Of a DNA stretch of 64,000 bases, positions 24,410 to 36,388 are shown piece by piece. Source of the DNA: Zanthoxylum bungeanum (Eukaryota > Streptophyta > Magnoliopsida > Sapindales > Rutaceae). The notes beneath the pieces are model-generated. The model was given only the letters and a program-made list of their open reading frames with translations. It had not been told where the DNA came from and ran no database searches. The position numbers and the translations under genes were made by a program. Each line of letters opens with the position of its first letter. Within the stretch, counting starts at the first letter, position 1. The DNA lies in the NCBI GenBank assembly GCA_019454045.1, contig SKCR01032771.1:62001-126000 (forward strand), in the 5' to 3' direction.

Positions 24410-25120
24410 ACTTCGGAGAACTCAATTTCTCGGAAGTCTACCCAAAGTTTTTTTTTTTAATTTATTTAAAACTTCGGAGATCCGAAATTATTACTTCGAA
24501 TCTCCTATGTTTTATTTTTTTTATTTTTTATTTTTTGAAATAAAACTTCATAATCTAAGTTAATACTTCATATCTCCTAAGTTTTAATATTTTTGAATTC
24601 TTTTGAATTAAAACTTATGAGATCCAAAGTTAATACTTCAGATATCCTAAGTTTTAATATATTTTTTTTATTCTTTTGAACTAAAACTTAGGAGATCTTA
24701 TGTTAATACTTTGGATCTTAGGACCACCTAAGTTTTTAAATTTTATTTTTTTATGTTTTTATTTAAAACTTCGGAGATCCGAAGTTATTACTTTCGATCT
24801 CCTAAGTTTTAATATTTTTTATTCTTTTGAAATAAAACTTTGGAGATCCTAAGTTAATATTTCGGATCTCCTGAGTTTTGATATTTTTGAATGTTTTAAA
24901 ATTAAAACTTGGGAAATCCTAAGTTAATACTTCGGATCTTACGATCTCCTAAGTTTTTTTTTCTTATGTTTTTATTTAAAACTTAGGAGATTCTAAGTTA
25001 AAACTTCGGATCTCTTAAATTTTTAATTTTTTTATTATTTAAAACTAACATAATTATTTTTATTTTTATTTAAAATTTAGGAGATTATAAGTCAAAATTT
25101 TGGCTCTCCTAAATTTATTT
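24410..25120. repeat. Tandem array of palindromic units, about 70 bp each
   Basis: About eight units begin near 24467, 24542, 24609, 24683, 24764, 24834, 24904 and 24977. Each has a left arm AAAACTTCGGAGATCC, a middle GAAGTTAATACTTC and a right arm GGATCTCCTAAGTTTT, so each unit is itself an inverted repeat. Units are separated by T-rich spacers and drift in sequence. The block is flanked by related GCCAATTTT/GCCAAAATC sequences. No coding was seen. Confidence 0.8.
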
Positions 25121-25253
25121 ATTTTTGAGAACTTTGTGTGACCTATGAAATTATGAAAATGCCTCACGTTAATGCTTTTCGAATTTATGCCAAAATCGAG
25201 AATCTCCATTCACCTACTGCGACAAGACGATACTCAATCGATCCCTGTGATAT

Positions 25254-25388
25254 TGTTCTCTGATATGTTATCGGTGTTCGATACTGACTGCTCTCAGCCA
25301 CGTCTATTCTTAATAAATGACTCTATTGATCTAATACTGACATGACATATCGGAGAACGGACGTGGCTGAGAGCAGTCAATATCGAAC
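25254..25388. repeat. Nested fold-back repeat with a 29-bp arm
   Basis: 25276..25304 and 25360..25388 are inverted copies matching at 28 of 29 positions (core GACTGCTCTCAGCCACGTC). A second inverted pair, around 25256..25268 and 25345..25357 (GACATATCGGAG type), overlaps the same region. The loop is about 55 bases. It may be a small fold-back element or a hairpin RNA source. Confidence 0.7.
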
Positions 25389-28300
25389 ATTTATTAAGAT
25401 CAGCAAATTCATTTATTAAGAATGAACGTGACAATCGCTTAACTCCCATTTTTTTAAAAAAAATAATTAATGATGAAGGATTTTAATTTTTTTATTATAA
25501 TATTATATTATGATTAAAATATTTAAAATATAAAAATAATATTATAAACCGAAGATATTATGATGGACATAAGCAGACAGCAACAGTCGAATTCTGCATC
25601 ATCAACGAGAAAGTTGTTGGCATCTCTTCTCATACCAAATTTACGAGGCAGCTCTTCTCATATCGTACGTACCCACATGGTTTGCTTGCAAATAAAAAAC
25701 ATTGACATGAGGAATTGCTATCCATACCCTACAATTATAACTGCCTATCAACGGAATTCGTAATTTGACAAACGACGACGTAACGTTTCCTTCACGTGAA
25801 AATGCTTAATTAGGTGTCTAGTCGTGTAGTAGATGTACTACTACTAGCCGCTCATTTCATAATTAAGGCTGTTTAATTGGTGATTAATCGCTCATCGTTG
25901 GTGGAGTAATTTGATTTATAGAAAATTAATGCTTTATTTTTTCATCCATTTTGTCCCTAATTTTTGAAAATCGTCCGATTTATGCGTGAATATTCATTGT
26001 CTTCTTATTTTCTTCATTTTTTTCATTACAAGAGTGGCCCTGAGTTGCCTTAAATTTTATGACGTCTTAGATGAGTTCTTAAAATGAGGTCTCTATTCAT
26101 AAAAGATAAAAAAATATACAAATCATCTTATATACTAAAATTTAAAACTTTTATTGATTATGCGGTTATAATTTTGGATAAAATTTGGAGGTACTAGTAG
26201 ACCATTTGTAGCATTTAAATTAAGACGATTTTATTCCACGGTTATTTAATATTTTTTTTAACACTTTTACTACTTTTGCAACATGAAATAACTCAAATTA
26301 AACATGGGTCTGATTTATTGACATCAATATGTTACTAAAAATCTGTTTGAATCCGTTTGGAATACATTTTATTTTCGATAATGAATACTGAAAGTAGGGC
26401 TAGTGATTGGAGTGAAGTTATTCAGTAGGACTGCATTAGCCCAAATGCTTATTAATTTGTTGAGGAAAAATCGATCCAATTCAAAATTGTTGATATCGAT
26501 CAATCAATATGAGTATATTATATCCTATGATTCAAATACACATCAATTCTCTGGTTATCGATATATATTCAAATAATTTTGAGATTGAATCATATCATTT
26601 TTTGAATTTATTAAATTTTTAAAAATATTATTTAAAAATCATATTTATTAAACATAATTAACTTTTACTCTCTAATTTTTCATAAAAAAACACCACCACA
26701 ATATCATACATACCTTAAATTACCATCTCAAAGCTTAAACTAGAAGTTAGTTATATATATTAAGCCTCGCCACGAAATAACGAACCTCCAATATTACCAT
26801 TAACTTAATAATTTATCTTTTTACCAACACAAATAAAATCTCTTTTGCGATTCAAAAGAAAAATCAAAATGAGGGATTGCAGTTTCAAGACTAGCAAAAA
26901 GACAAAAGCATCCCCCACCTACTCAATTGAAGATGGGAATCAAATTCATCATATACATGCACTAATTGGTCAATGCCATTTTAAATTTATCATCACATGG
27001 ACTGTGACTTTATCTCGAAGACTGGGGGTGTGTCTGTTATAATGGAGACCATGTTCCATCAAACAATACCAAAATAAATAGTACAAATATTTTTGCTTTT
27101 TCTTGGAAGACAAAATAGTTTGGAACATGGTTTCTATTAAGAAAAGAATTGCCAATAAGTTAATATTAGGATCTCAAATGACTAACCGGTTTTTAAAGAT
27201 AAATTCTATTTATGGGTTCGTAACTATTGATATCAGAATAGAAATCATGTCGAGTATGGAATAACGTAGGTGCGGCTCCATGATATTGTTGCAGACAGGG
27301 CAGTTTGGGAAAGGTAATAATCCGAAGACGAGATCTATGAGGTCATTTGAGATATGTTAAGATTCCAAATCTCACGTCATAGATTAAATACAATAATATA
27401 AATGAGAATATAAGCTCATAAATTCATTCTCATAACAAGCCGGTCTTTAAATATGAGAACTACTCATAGATTTATATCAATAAACATATATAAATAAAGT
27501 GATTAAAAGCCATAAAGAGAGAAATAATTTCGACATGAAATTGGAATATACAAAAATGGTAACATGGACTGTCGCTCAAGATAAGAGAAGAGTTCAGTCC
27601 AAGCTAAGCACATGAATCAATTATCCGCATGCAAGAAAAAGTGATACCACATTTCTAGTTAAATATTTGTAGGGTAGTGGTGGCCGGTGGGGGGCATCAA
27701 AACCCACATGCGCCATGCCATTAATGCATAATTACAATCTTTAAATTTATTTATTTGATGGGTTAGGTATTATTGGTTGTTGGAATGTTCTATTTCACGC
27801 TCTTGTTTTTCTATTTCAACAACACCCCCAATAAAAATCCCAAAATCATCGCTGATTTGGTCGTTGAAAACGGTTATTTCAAAATAACCGCTACTTAATA
27901 CTCATATATATATATATATATATATTATAAATTAAATTTTGTGTTTGATTTCTTATAATGATATAAATGATTAAAATTAATACATATATTTAACAATTTA
28001 TTTAGAACAACATTGTTATGCTACAGTGCGAGTATTTGGGTATTTGGTTTCTTTTGAAACTCAGTATATGCTTTTCAAATACGTGCACATGACAAGGTTC
28101 AAATCATGTGGGAAAGAAAGTGTTTTACATCCCATTAATGGATTGAGGTTTCTCATAAAGTAGTAATAATAGATTTGAATTCAATATTGAGTTATAAATT
28201 ATGATTGGTAATTATTAGGTAATAACTTATATGTACTTAAATATTAATCATATTGTAGGAAATTTTTTCTAAATATGGTGTATAAATGTGTGTGTATATA

Positions 28301-28429
28301 TATATAGGAAATGAAAATATATAATCCTTAAGTGAAAAGACTAAACTATTGGATTTAAAGGAAATAATATGTTCTTTAAAGGAGAAGAACATAACCTTAA
28401 GGTGAAAGGACCTCATGGAGGGTTATAAC
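25389..28429. other. AT-rich gene-free DNA
   Basis: No gene was supported. 26040..26200 is the second copy of the dispersed repeat also seen at 5000..5165. 27039..27064 and 27118..27139 form an inverted repeat around ACCATGTTCCA, a possible small MITE. 27904..27925 is an AT microsatellite. 28260..28421 may belong to the same LTR-like unit as 29450..29790. Confidence 0.4.
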
Positions 28430-29441
28430 TAGGGATGGCAGTGGGTAGGGTATGGTGCAGGTTTGCCATTACCAAACTCGCACCCGCATATGTAAATAAA
28501 TTACCAAACCCGCACCATACCCGTTGCGGGTTTTAATTTTCATTACCAAACCCGCACCGCATATAAAAATAAATTACCAAACCCGCATTGGTACCCAACG
28601 GATTTTTTACGGGTTTTTAAAATATTGAATTACTTTGTATTCTTAATAATATAATTTTTTAATTAAATAATTTATTTTTAATTGCTAGCTGTAGTTTTCA
28701 CATTTGTTTTTCATTTGACATATACAACATGCAATGTATGTATATATAGTACATATATAACATAATGTATGAAAGACTCAGTATCATATGTTTATTTTTT
28801 CATATAAATATAATTAAAACGAGTTCTTCCCTTCATAATTATAATGATCTAAGTTAGCCAACTCAATCGACAATAAGCTAAAAAGTAATCAACAACATTT
28901 GGTCATATTTTTTATGCTAAGTGTAATGTAAGTGATGCTTACAAGGCTCAAGTGGTGTAAGTGTAATGAAGAAGCATGAAAGCTACTGAAGTTGCAGCAA
29001 ATACTAGCTTATTTTGCTCATCTCTCGTTTCTGATCATTTGAACTTAATCCAAATTTTTGTATTATAATTTTATTAACAAGTGTGATTAAAAAAACAATA
29101 ATAGTCATGCAAAAAATATTCAGTTGAGCAGGTTGCGGGCTGCGGCTGAGTGGGAGTGTGGAACTGTGGATTAGTGTTTTAGGTTTAGGTTTTGTTAGTT
29201 TTTTATATAAATGTTTTTTTATATTGTCCTAAAAATATTAATTAATAAAAATAATATTGCGGGTATGCGGATACCCGCAGCGGATACCCGCATTTTTTTC
29301 TTAAATATCAAACCCGCACCGCACCCGCAGCGGGTTCTGCTTTAAATTATCAAACCCGCACCGCACCCACTAATATATTTACCAAATTCTACCCATTGCG
29401 GGCGGGTTTTTGCGGGTTTACGGGTAAAATTGTCATCCCTA
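28430..29441. mobile_element. Non-autonomous hAT-type element (1.0 kb)
   Basis: Ends are TAGGGATGGCA and TGTCATCCCTA, an inverted repeat with one change. It is flanked by GTTATAAC (28422..28429) and GTTATAGC (29442..29449), an 8-bp duplication with one change. Both subterminal regions are rich in ACCCGCA/TGCGGGT words. The AT-rich middle shows no transposase. This matches the widespread plant group of elements starting GGGATGGCA. Confidence 0.85.
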
Positions 29442-29449
29442 GTTATAGC

Positions 29450-31644
29450 CCTTAAAGAATTGTCTTCATTGACATAATAATATCTTTTCAAAGGCAACCC
29501 TCCATGTCTATAAAAATGAGTCATTGTGTTCATTTTTTAATCATCCAAAGACATTCATTCTAAAGGGTCTAAAGTCTAGAGAGAGTTTTTACAATTTTCA
29601 AGTTTAAGTTGTTGAAGAAAAGGTGTGTCATTTCTATAAGAAGCAACCAAGTAATTCTGAGAGAACGTTAGCCACAAGAAATTCATAGAGCACCGAGGCG
29701 GGGCTGATAAGTTCTTAAGGACATAGGAATCCTGGCTTGGTTTAAGTTTTTCATATTCTTCAACAAATTTCAGGTTTTTCTAAGTCTCCATATTTATGCT
29801 TTAATGAATATATAATAGTAAAAGTCTGATTGTATGATGCATGTTTAAATTGATTAATAACACACTCTAAACAACACATACGTTATTATTAAAACACGCA
29901 CTATAGAAGACTATGAAAAACTTGACATAATTTAACTCATTATTGGATCCAAATTAAGTAATAATAGGCCCGGGGCCATAGGCAGATTTGAGAAGTTGGG
30001 GCATTATGGAAAAGGGATTTTTTAAAAAAAAAAAAAAGCCACTTGTATGAATATGTTAAGAAAATGCATCTGAAATTGTAGTCCACAATGGAAGCAATAA
30101 ATAAAAATTATAGGCGCCAAATCATAAAACACCTATCTTAAGAGGCTGAAGTGTAAATACTTATTCTTTTGCCCAATATTCTAAAATATATTAGGTGCTA
30201 GTCGGATGACAATCCAACACCTAGGCGGGATCTAAACTTTCCTCAAGCTGGCATAAAATTTGAATTTAGGATTTTAGGTTAATTTGAGGATTTTAGATTT
30301 TGGGTGAATTTAGACAAATTGATAATAGGGAAATGTTATTTGTGTGTGACAAAAGATTTTTAATAATCAATTTGATGAGAAACAAATAAGAATTAAAACA
30401 ATTATAGGTATTTCGGAAATTAGAGTTTATGTCTTGAAAAATGAGGATTTTTTGAAATTTATGAGATAGAGTATTGATTTTATAAAATTATTATTAGGGT
30501 GTAAAAAAAAACTGGTACCATTAGGGTTAGGAATTCAAATTTTGATGGCAGTTGACGATGGATTTTGACATCAGAAATGACAGAAAAAAGATAGAAAATG
30601 TCAACCATTCCGACATACCATCTAACCCCAATAATTTAGGATAGTTGAGTGAAAAAAATCACCTGGGCAACGCTAGGTGCGGCATTTTAGAACACTGCTC
30701 TGACCATGACCTCTTATGCCTTAATAAATAAACATAAAATTTGTATTCTAAATAAAAAATTAAAAATTACAAACATTGTTTTAAACTTTTTTTCACCAAA
30801 AAAGTATAAAAAAATGTATGGTTGATTTTTCATGAGCAAGTTTTACAAAACAGCTAATTACAATAGGGTCTCTATCATTTGTTTTCCAATTCAAACATGC
30901 ATTCAATTCTCTCTCTTACTTATTTTCTTTTTATTTTTGGGGCAAATAATTAGTAAACATAGTAAGGGTAGGTTAGAAAGACACATTTTTTTATTTTTAT
31001 TTTTATTTTTATTTTTGCAGGCAAGGAAGATAAAAAAAAAAAATGATTAAAGAAAGCTGCTGAAAACGTGCTGGGAAAATAAACACTTGTTAATTTTCAT
31101 GAAACATGTCAAAGCACGGCTTTGTTTTTGCTTTTGAGCTGCATGCATGCGCTGTAGCTGACAAGGCACTTTCCCAATCCCCATCAGCACTTACTCATTT
31201 CTTGTCGCAACACAATAATTTCAAGCAGCATATGTTGAATATATTGTCAAAATTTTAATGAATCTTATTTTCTCAAAATTTTTATCCACTTGTCTCTCTA
31301 TACGTTTGGACTATTCTACAGAGAAATTGTCGTTTTCAAAATGTCTATTTCTATATTGCTTAAAATATTAATATTTTATTTACATAAACTTTTATGTTAT
31401 TATAGGTTAAAATTTTTGGCATTTAAGATTAAAAATCTCCGAAGCCCTCACTTCTCAAACACCCTTCACTCATAAGACCACCCTTTTAAGTCTTTGGTAG
31501 TTGAGGATGACCTAACTGTATATGTCCAAACCCACCCAAAAGACATTATTCACAATTAATATAACTGATTATAAATTGATTTTATACATTATTGTTATGA
31601 TTTCATACGAGAAAGTTCCTGAAATATTCTCTTATATAAGGCAA
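29450..31644. other. Unassigned region with LTR-like leader and dispersed repeat
   Basis: 29505..29520 has CTATAAAAATGAG, and 29690..29790 has a GCACCGAGGCGGGGCTGATAA stretch followed by a CAG-like acceptor. This resembles the promoter and leader of a Copia LTR, but no ends were found. 30150..30690 carries ATTAGGTGCTAGTCGG, CACCTAGGCGGGAT and GGCATTTTAGAACACTG, words of a common plant interspersed repeat. No gene is seen. Confidence 0.3.
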
Positions 31645-31740
31645 TGTCATATCCCAGTTTATCCAAGACATGAACGATAAGAGACAATATTACCATCTCC
31701 CTAAACCTCTGACATGGACATACATGACGTGTCATGAAAC
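31645..31740 (+). mobile_element. Second copy of the TGTC...CCC terminus repeat
   Basis: Begins TGTCATATCCC and is a diverged relative of 7649..7740 (shared GAGACAA and ACCATCTCC blocks). It directly precedes the broken end of the hAT pseudogene and may mark the element that truncated it. Confidence 0.45.
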
Positions 31741-31989
31741 TGTAATTGATATGTACTTAAACTACTGACAATATATCAACGCATCAACTTTCTATAATCA
31801 TGCATGATTATCATGAATTCACATGTTATTCGAACTGTAACTACTGACAATAACTGTAAATGACATGTTTATACATATGGACATCGTTTGGCCTATGGCC
31901 TACCTTGACGACATGTATATATATGTGGACCAATGCAATTACATCCATAAGACTGCAGCTGGTTCCATCTTCCCTAAACTGAGCATCTG

Positions 31990-32794
31990 ACAAAATAAAG
32001 TCCTTGCCAACAGTATTTCCAGATGCATTGTCAAAATCAATTGTCAAAATTTTACCTAATAAACAATATTCATTAAAAATTACTTTAATCATTCTATAAA
32101 TATTTTGCGCAGTATGTTACTCATCAAAAACTCTAAATGCAATAAGTCATTTTTGCATGTTCTATGATGCATCAATCCAATGACAAGTCACACCCATGTA
32201 TGAGTGAGTTTTCTAATGGTCACTCCAAATATCAGAACAAATAGAAAGATGACCTTTAATATCTTTAAATATTTCATTTAAAATAATTTTATCATCTTTA
32301 TATAATTTAAAATTTTATCGTTTTGTTATATTTCTAGGCATTTTACAGGCAACATGATTTAAAACATTTAGAATATAATTAGTAAAAGTAATTTTTTCAC
32401 CAAAACTTATAGCAAGATATGTCATACAAGTAAATTTATCAAATTCTTCTCTATTTTTAGCATCAGATTATTTAAATAAATCTAAATAACTCGTATCTCT
32501 ACTAGATGAAGCGTACATGCCCATTTGAGTTTGTGTTGTATCAAGTCCAATTTCAGCGGCATGATGTCTATCCAAGTGCTTGTTCATATTGCCATAGCCG
32601 CCAGTAAATTTATAAGATACACCACAATAGTTGCATATTGCACTTGGACCTTCATTTTCAGTCTCGACTAAATGAAAATGAATTTTGAAAATATCGGAAG
32701 ATCGAGACTTAACTTCTCTTCTCCGTGTACCGATACTTTGGCCACTCTATTGGGTTATCACACTAGATATGGTGTTCTTAGATGAGCTTGCCAT
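31990..32794 (-). pseudogene. BED-finger hAT transposase, decayed and 3' truncated
   Basis: The frame begins MASSSKNTISS at 32794 and meets a stop at codon 16. It then shows a BED zinc finger (CNYCGVSYKF...NMNKHLDRHH, about 32564..32640). Further on come FGEKITFTNYILNVLNHV, then GHLSICSDIWSDH and YMGVTCHWIDAS, which match the central catalytic part of plant hAT transposases, and last KILTIDFDNASGN. Several in-frame stops are present. Similarity ends near 31990, where a repeat of other origin begins, so the C-terminal dimerisation domain is missing. It is a different hAT lineage from the TTF-type element at 490..3480. Confidence 0.85.
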
Positions 32795-33049
32795 TTTTTT
32801 ATTAATATTGAAGAATTACAAAATTAAATCAATAGGAGAAATTGAAGATGAGAGAATTGAGAATGAGAGAATTAAAGAAATTGAGAATGTAAATTGGTGT
32901 GTTGAAAAAATGAAGAATGACTCATATTTATATATTTTTTGATTATTTTTATGATACCTAAATTGCTCTTAAAAATAGCCATTTTATTAATGTTATCAAA
33001 TGTAATTTAGTAATTACATATAATAGCATTTTACAAAAAAAGGCAGCAG

Positions 33050-33248
33050 ATAGCCGTTGCGGTTCCAAACGGTTCCACAGTTACGGTTACGGATAATAAC
33101 CGTTGGGCTAAACGCTTCCAACGATTTCGGTTTGAACTGTTGGAATCATCTGATTCCGTTCGATTCGGCTAGGGTAGAACCCTAACCGAATCGAATAAAT
33201 CCGGTATTAGATTTCGGTTCGGTTACGGTTCCGGACCGGAATCATGGC
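33050..33248. mobile_element. Subterminal region of the decayed hAT element
   Basis: Dense CGGTT, GGTTCC and GGTTACGG words in both orientations lie upstream of the transposase start. This is the composition usually found at the ends of BED-finger hAT elements. The terminal repeat and duplication could not be fixed because a Copia fragment begins next to it. Confidence 0.5.
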
Positions 33249-33313
33249 TCGGTCTACCTAAAGGGTCTAGGATTACGTGACATGTCTCATTTGCTCTAGT
33301 GCAAGTGAGAGAT

Positions 33314-33807
33314 TGTTGAGATATATGCCCTAAAGCTTCATGTAATGTATAAACGAAATTATTTATTTAAAATAAGAAATGCATTGTTCATTTATCAATT
33401 GTTTTGATTTAAATCGCATATTGTAAATTATTTTGTTTACCTTGATCACTTATGCGCCTTCGGACGTAGTGTATGAGTGTCATACATAATAGGATTTAAG
33501 TCTGAAGTTAGTAATATAAAATAGTCCATAGAGAGGAAATAAAGCGGGTACTTTATTTTTGATTTATCTATAACCGCTGTCCATTCTATAAATATATGGC
33601 GACCTTGATCCAGGATCGTCCATGTGGTGACATGAGAATGGAGACACCTTATATGATGTGATTATATAGGACTAAACCTAGATAAAAGTTAATTTCTTAT
33701 AGTATTCGTTAACAAAGAAATTCATTTCAATCTACTAGATGATCATATATGGATTGATCTGAATCTTGAGTGTACTATGAACTCATGCACGGTAGGCCAT
33801 TGACCGG
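33314..33807 (+). mobile_element. Copia LTR fragment, family E
   Basis: It begins TGTTGAGATATATGCCC directly after a polypurine tract (AAGTGAGAGAT, 33303..33313), so it is the start of a 3' LTR. Only about 65 bp of internal sequence precede it. The right limit is where gypsy LTR-like sequence begins (about 33808). No partner LTR is in the window. Confidence 0.7.
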
Positions 33808-34371
33808 TGCAATCACACGCGTATAACGCAAGCACATGTATCGTTCAAGTAGTATAAAAAATATCGATCCCATGAGGACTTAAAACCTTTTGTTATCAAT
33901 TTATGAAGTTAAATGTTTACAAGTATCTTCCGATGGTCAAATACAAATACATAGTGTAACCCAATTAATCATATTCATATGTCAATCAAGTTACCTGAAT
34001 TCATTAAGATTAAGTTCCAATTATGGCTACCCCCGCACGACAGGTATATTCATATCCTGTAAGAAATCTATTAAAGAGTTATCTATCCTCAAGGAAGATC
34101 GTGGGTTATTGAATCTAGGGTCTTAAACCTAAAATCCATCTTCCAAGTTCATTTTAAATTTACCAGTTCAATTTTATTAATGGCCAGTTAATAAAAATCA
34201 TTAGGACTAAGGCTCAATAAATAAACCTTTATATTACCCAAACCATAAAATAACCCATTATAAACCGATGATATTGGACTTCATCACAACCCTAGATAAC
34301 TGACTTAGTTACGACACATATTTACGTGTAGTAAAAACTTAAATAAAATAAAAGACATAAAGTAAATTACT

Positions 34372-34530
34372 GAAAATTAAATACTGAAAAGTAAATGACG
34401 GAAAGTAAAATGCTGAAAATTAAATGCTGAAAAGTAAATACTGAAAAGTAAATTGCTGAAAAGTAAATGCTGAAAAGTAAATTGCTGAAAAGTAAATGCT
34501 GAAAAGTAAAATGCTGAAAAGTAAATAAAG
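34372..34530. repeat. Minisatellite of GCTGAAAAGTAAAT (14 bp)
   Basis: About ten near-identical 13 to 15-bp units lie in the gypsy LTR. More units occur at 34826..34930, and the corresponding array of the second LTR copy lies at 36735..36890. Confidence 0.85.
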
Positions 34531-34629
34531 TAAAAGTACAATAAAAGAAAATGCTGAGGTAAAATGATCCACTTTTATTACTTCTATTTTAGATATCTCC
34601 TTTAATATAATATATTAACTTTGCGTGAT

Positions 34630-34716
34630 AATTACCAACCAGCCATATAGGCGGTATCCAGATTAATTCAAATTAATAATTAATTACCAACCAACCAATC
34701 AGGCGGTATCCTCATT
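34630..34716. repeat. Two copies of an ATTACCAACC...GGCGGTATCC unit
   Basis: The unit ATTACCAACCAACCA...CGGTATCC occurs twice here and three times in the second LTR copy (36970..37112). This is the main length difference between the two copies. Confidence 0.75.
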
Positions 34717-35617
34717 AAGTCAGGTTTTAACTAGTTTATATATTATATTTAAGGGAGATTAATCTAAATATTAGTAATAAAAGTTTTACCTTTTACCCCA
34801 GTAAGGGGAGTTACCTCCTCATTACTGAAAAGTAAATTGTTGAAAAGTAAAGAAAGAAAAGTATTGTGCGTAAAAGTAAATTGCAGAAAGTAAAGACTGA
34901 AAAGTAAAGAAAAGAAAGTGCGAAAGCTGAAATTATATACTGAAAGCTGTAAATTAACAAACAAAATACAATCTTCAGAGAATTCTTAAGGAATTACATA
35001 GAAAAAAATATGAATTTACAAATGAAATGGCTTGGTATTTATAGGCAAAATTTTGCCTCCATCAAATCATCCACCGAATCCATTATTAATTGCTCCACTA
35101 ATTGCTCCACCAAATCCATTATTAATTTCTATCATGTTTAGTGGGAGCTTGACTATTTTTATTATTTATTTGCTTTGAAAACGACTTTAATAATTACGCA
35201 TAACACACATTTGGATGTTTCATCAATTTTGGCCATGAAATCTTCAGAATTCGAAATTATTTTGTTCTTCAAGTTGTAGATCTTTGATTCTTCTTTAATT
35301 TGGAACTTGAATCAGCTCAATCCGATATTGGAGCAAAAGGTTATGCCCAAAATACGACAATTGCGCAAAATTGGAATTTCTGAAACCGCACTTCGTTAGA
35401 ACGCCATTTCAAGTTTCTAATCTCCAAAATTAATATGTCAAGTCCAATTTTTGCCCTTATTTGACCCACATTTCGTCCTAAATGATTTCATTGAGTCCCA
35501 ATATTATTTTATCTGCAAAATAAACTAAAACACATCAAAATGTTTATCAAACCCGAGAAACTAAACAAAATATTAAGTAAAAGGGGCGGTAAATATTGAT
35601 ATATTTTCCACTCATCA

Positions 35618-36388
35618 CACCCCCAAACCTAACATTTTGCTAGTCCTCTAGAAAAACAATTAAATAAAATACAAGAAACAATTAAAATTAAACTAAGCCA
35701 CTTTCGTAGGGATCACGGTTGCATTTAGCATATGCAACAAGCCTTTAAACCACTAGGTGTCCCTAGTGGACGAGTTGTAGTCTCGTGAGGGCTTACAACA
35801 ACGATACCCACAAACGTTTTACAAAAGTAAAAAGATAATAAAACTAATGCACACGAAAGCAAAAAGACAAGAGAAAAGAGAATAAAGAAGTTAGTGACTA
35901 AACAGATGAAACTTCTAATCCAAGTCAATAATTATTTTGTTTCTTTTTAAATTACTGAATAAGTAAATTCTCCGATTATTTTTACCATTCTCCATATACA
36001 CAATCAACAAAATATTAATCAACTCATTTTTCCCATAATAGTCATGAGTGTAGTTGAGAAGAGAATAATATTTTTGTTCTAAAGTTTTATCAGAATTCAC
36101 ACATTTTTTAAGTAATGAAATATTTTTTTTGATTTTTTTTATTTATATACATTATCTTCCATCTATGTAGCGAGCTTTGGGCGAGTGACTCACAAACCAG
36201 TTGGTTTTAGGGCACTAGGTGTTAAGATATTCTTACGAACTTAATTACTCAGACTTCATATATATATATATTTTTTCAACATCTTTGATCCATGTAGCGA
36301 GCTTTGGGCCAGTCACTCCCAAACCAGTTGGTTTTAGGGCACTAGGTGTTAAAACACCCTTACAGACTTAATAACTCGGATCTCAGAC
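35618..36388 (-). mobile_element. Gypsy 3' internal region without coding
   Basis: It begins with the CACCCCCAAACC run and CTAGTCCTC. It holds a tandem duplication of about 120 bp: TGTAGCGAGCTTTGGGC and CAAACCAGTTGGTTTTAGGG occur at 36173..36215 and again at 36293..36339. No gag or pol trace is present, so this element is also stripped of coding sequence. Confidence 0.6.

Larger units (their letters stand above)
33808..35617 (-). mobile_element. LTR of a gypsy element with internal minisatellites
   Basis: In the minus direction it starts TGATGAGTGG (35617). The opposite end has a CGCAAGCACATGTATCG block like the CGCAAGTGTACGG block of the 11197..12518 LTR. Next to it on the plus strand lies CACCCCCAAACCTAAC, the 3' internal signature also seen at 9545. 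34014..34823 is repeated at 36389..37224. The left limit is approximate. Confidence 0.65.

Noticed and set aside
24410..25120. CRISPR-like array
   Set aside because: Units are themselves palindromic, spacers are T-rich and related to each other, there are no cas genes and the DNA is eukaryotic.
25560..25763. 67-codon frame MMDISRQQQSNSASST as the first exon of a gene
   Set aside because: No family similarity recognised, no further exons, and the surroundings are gene-free AT-rich DNA.
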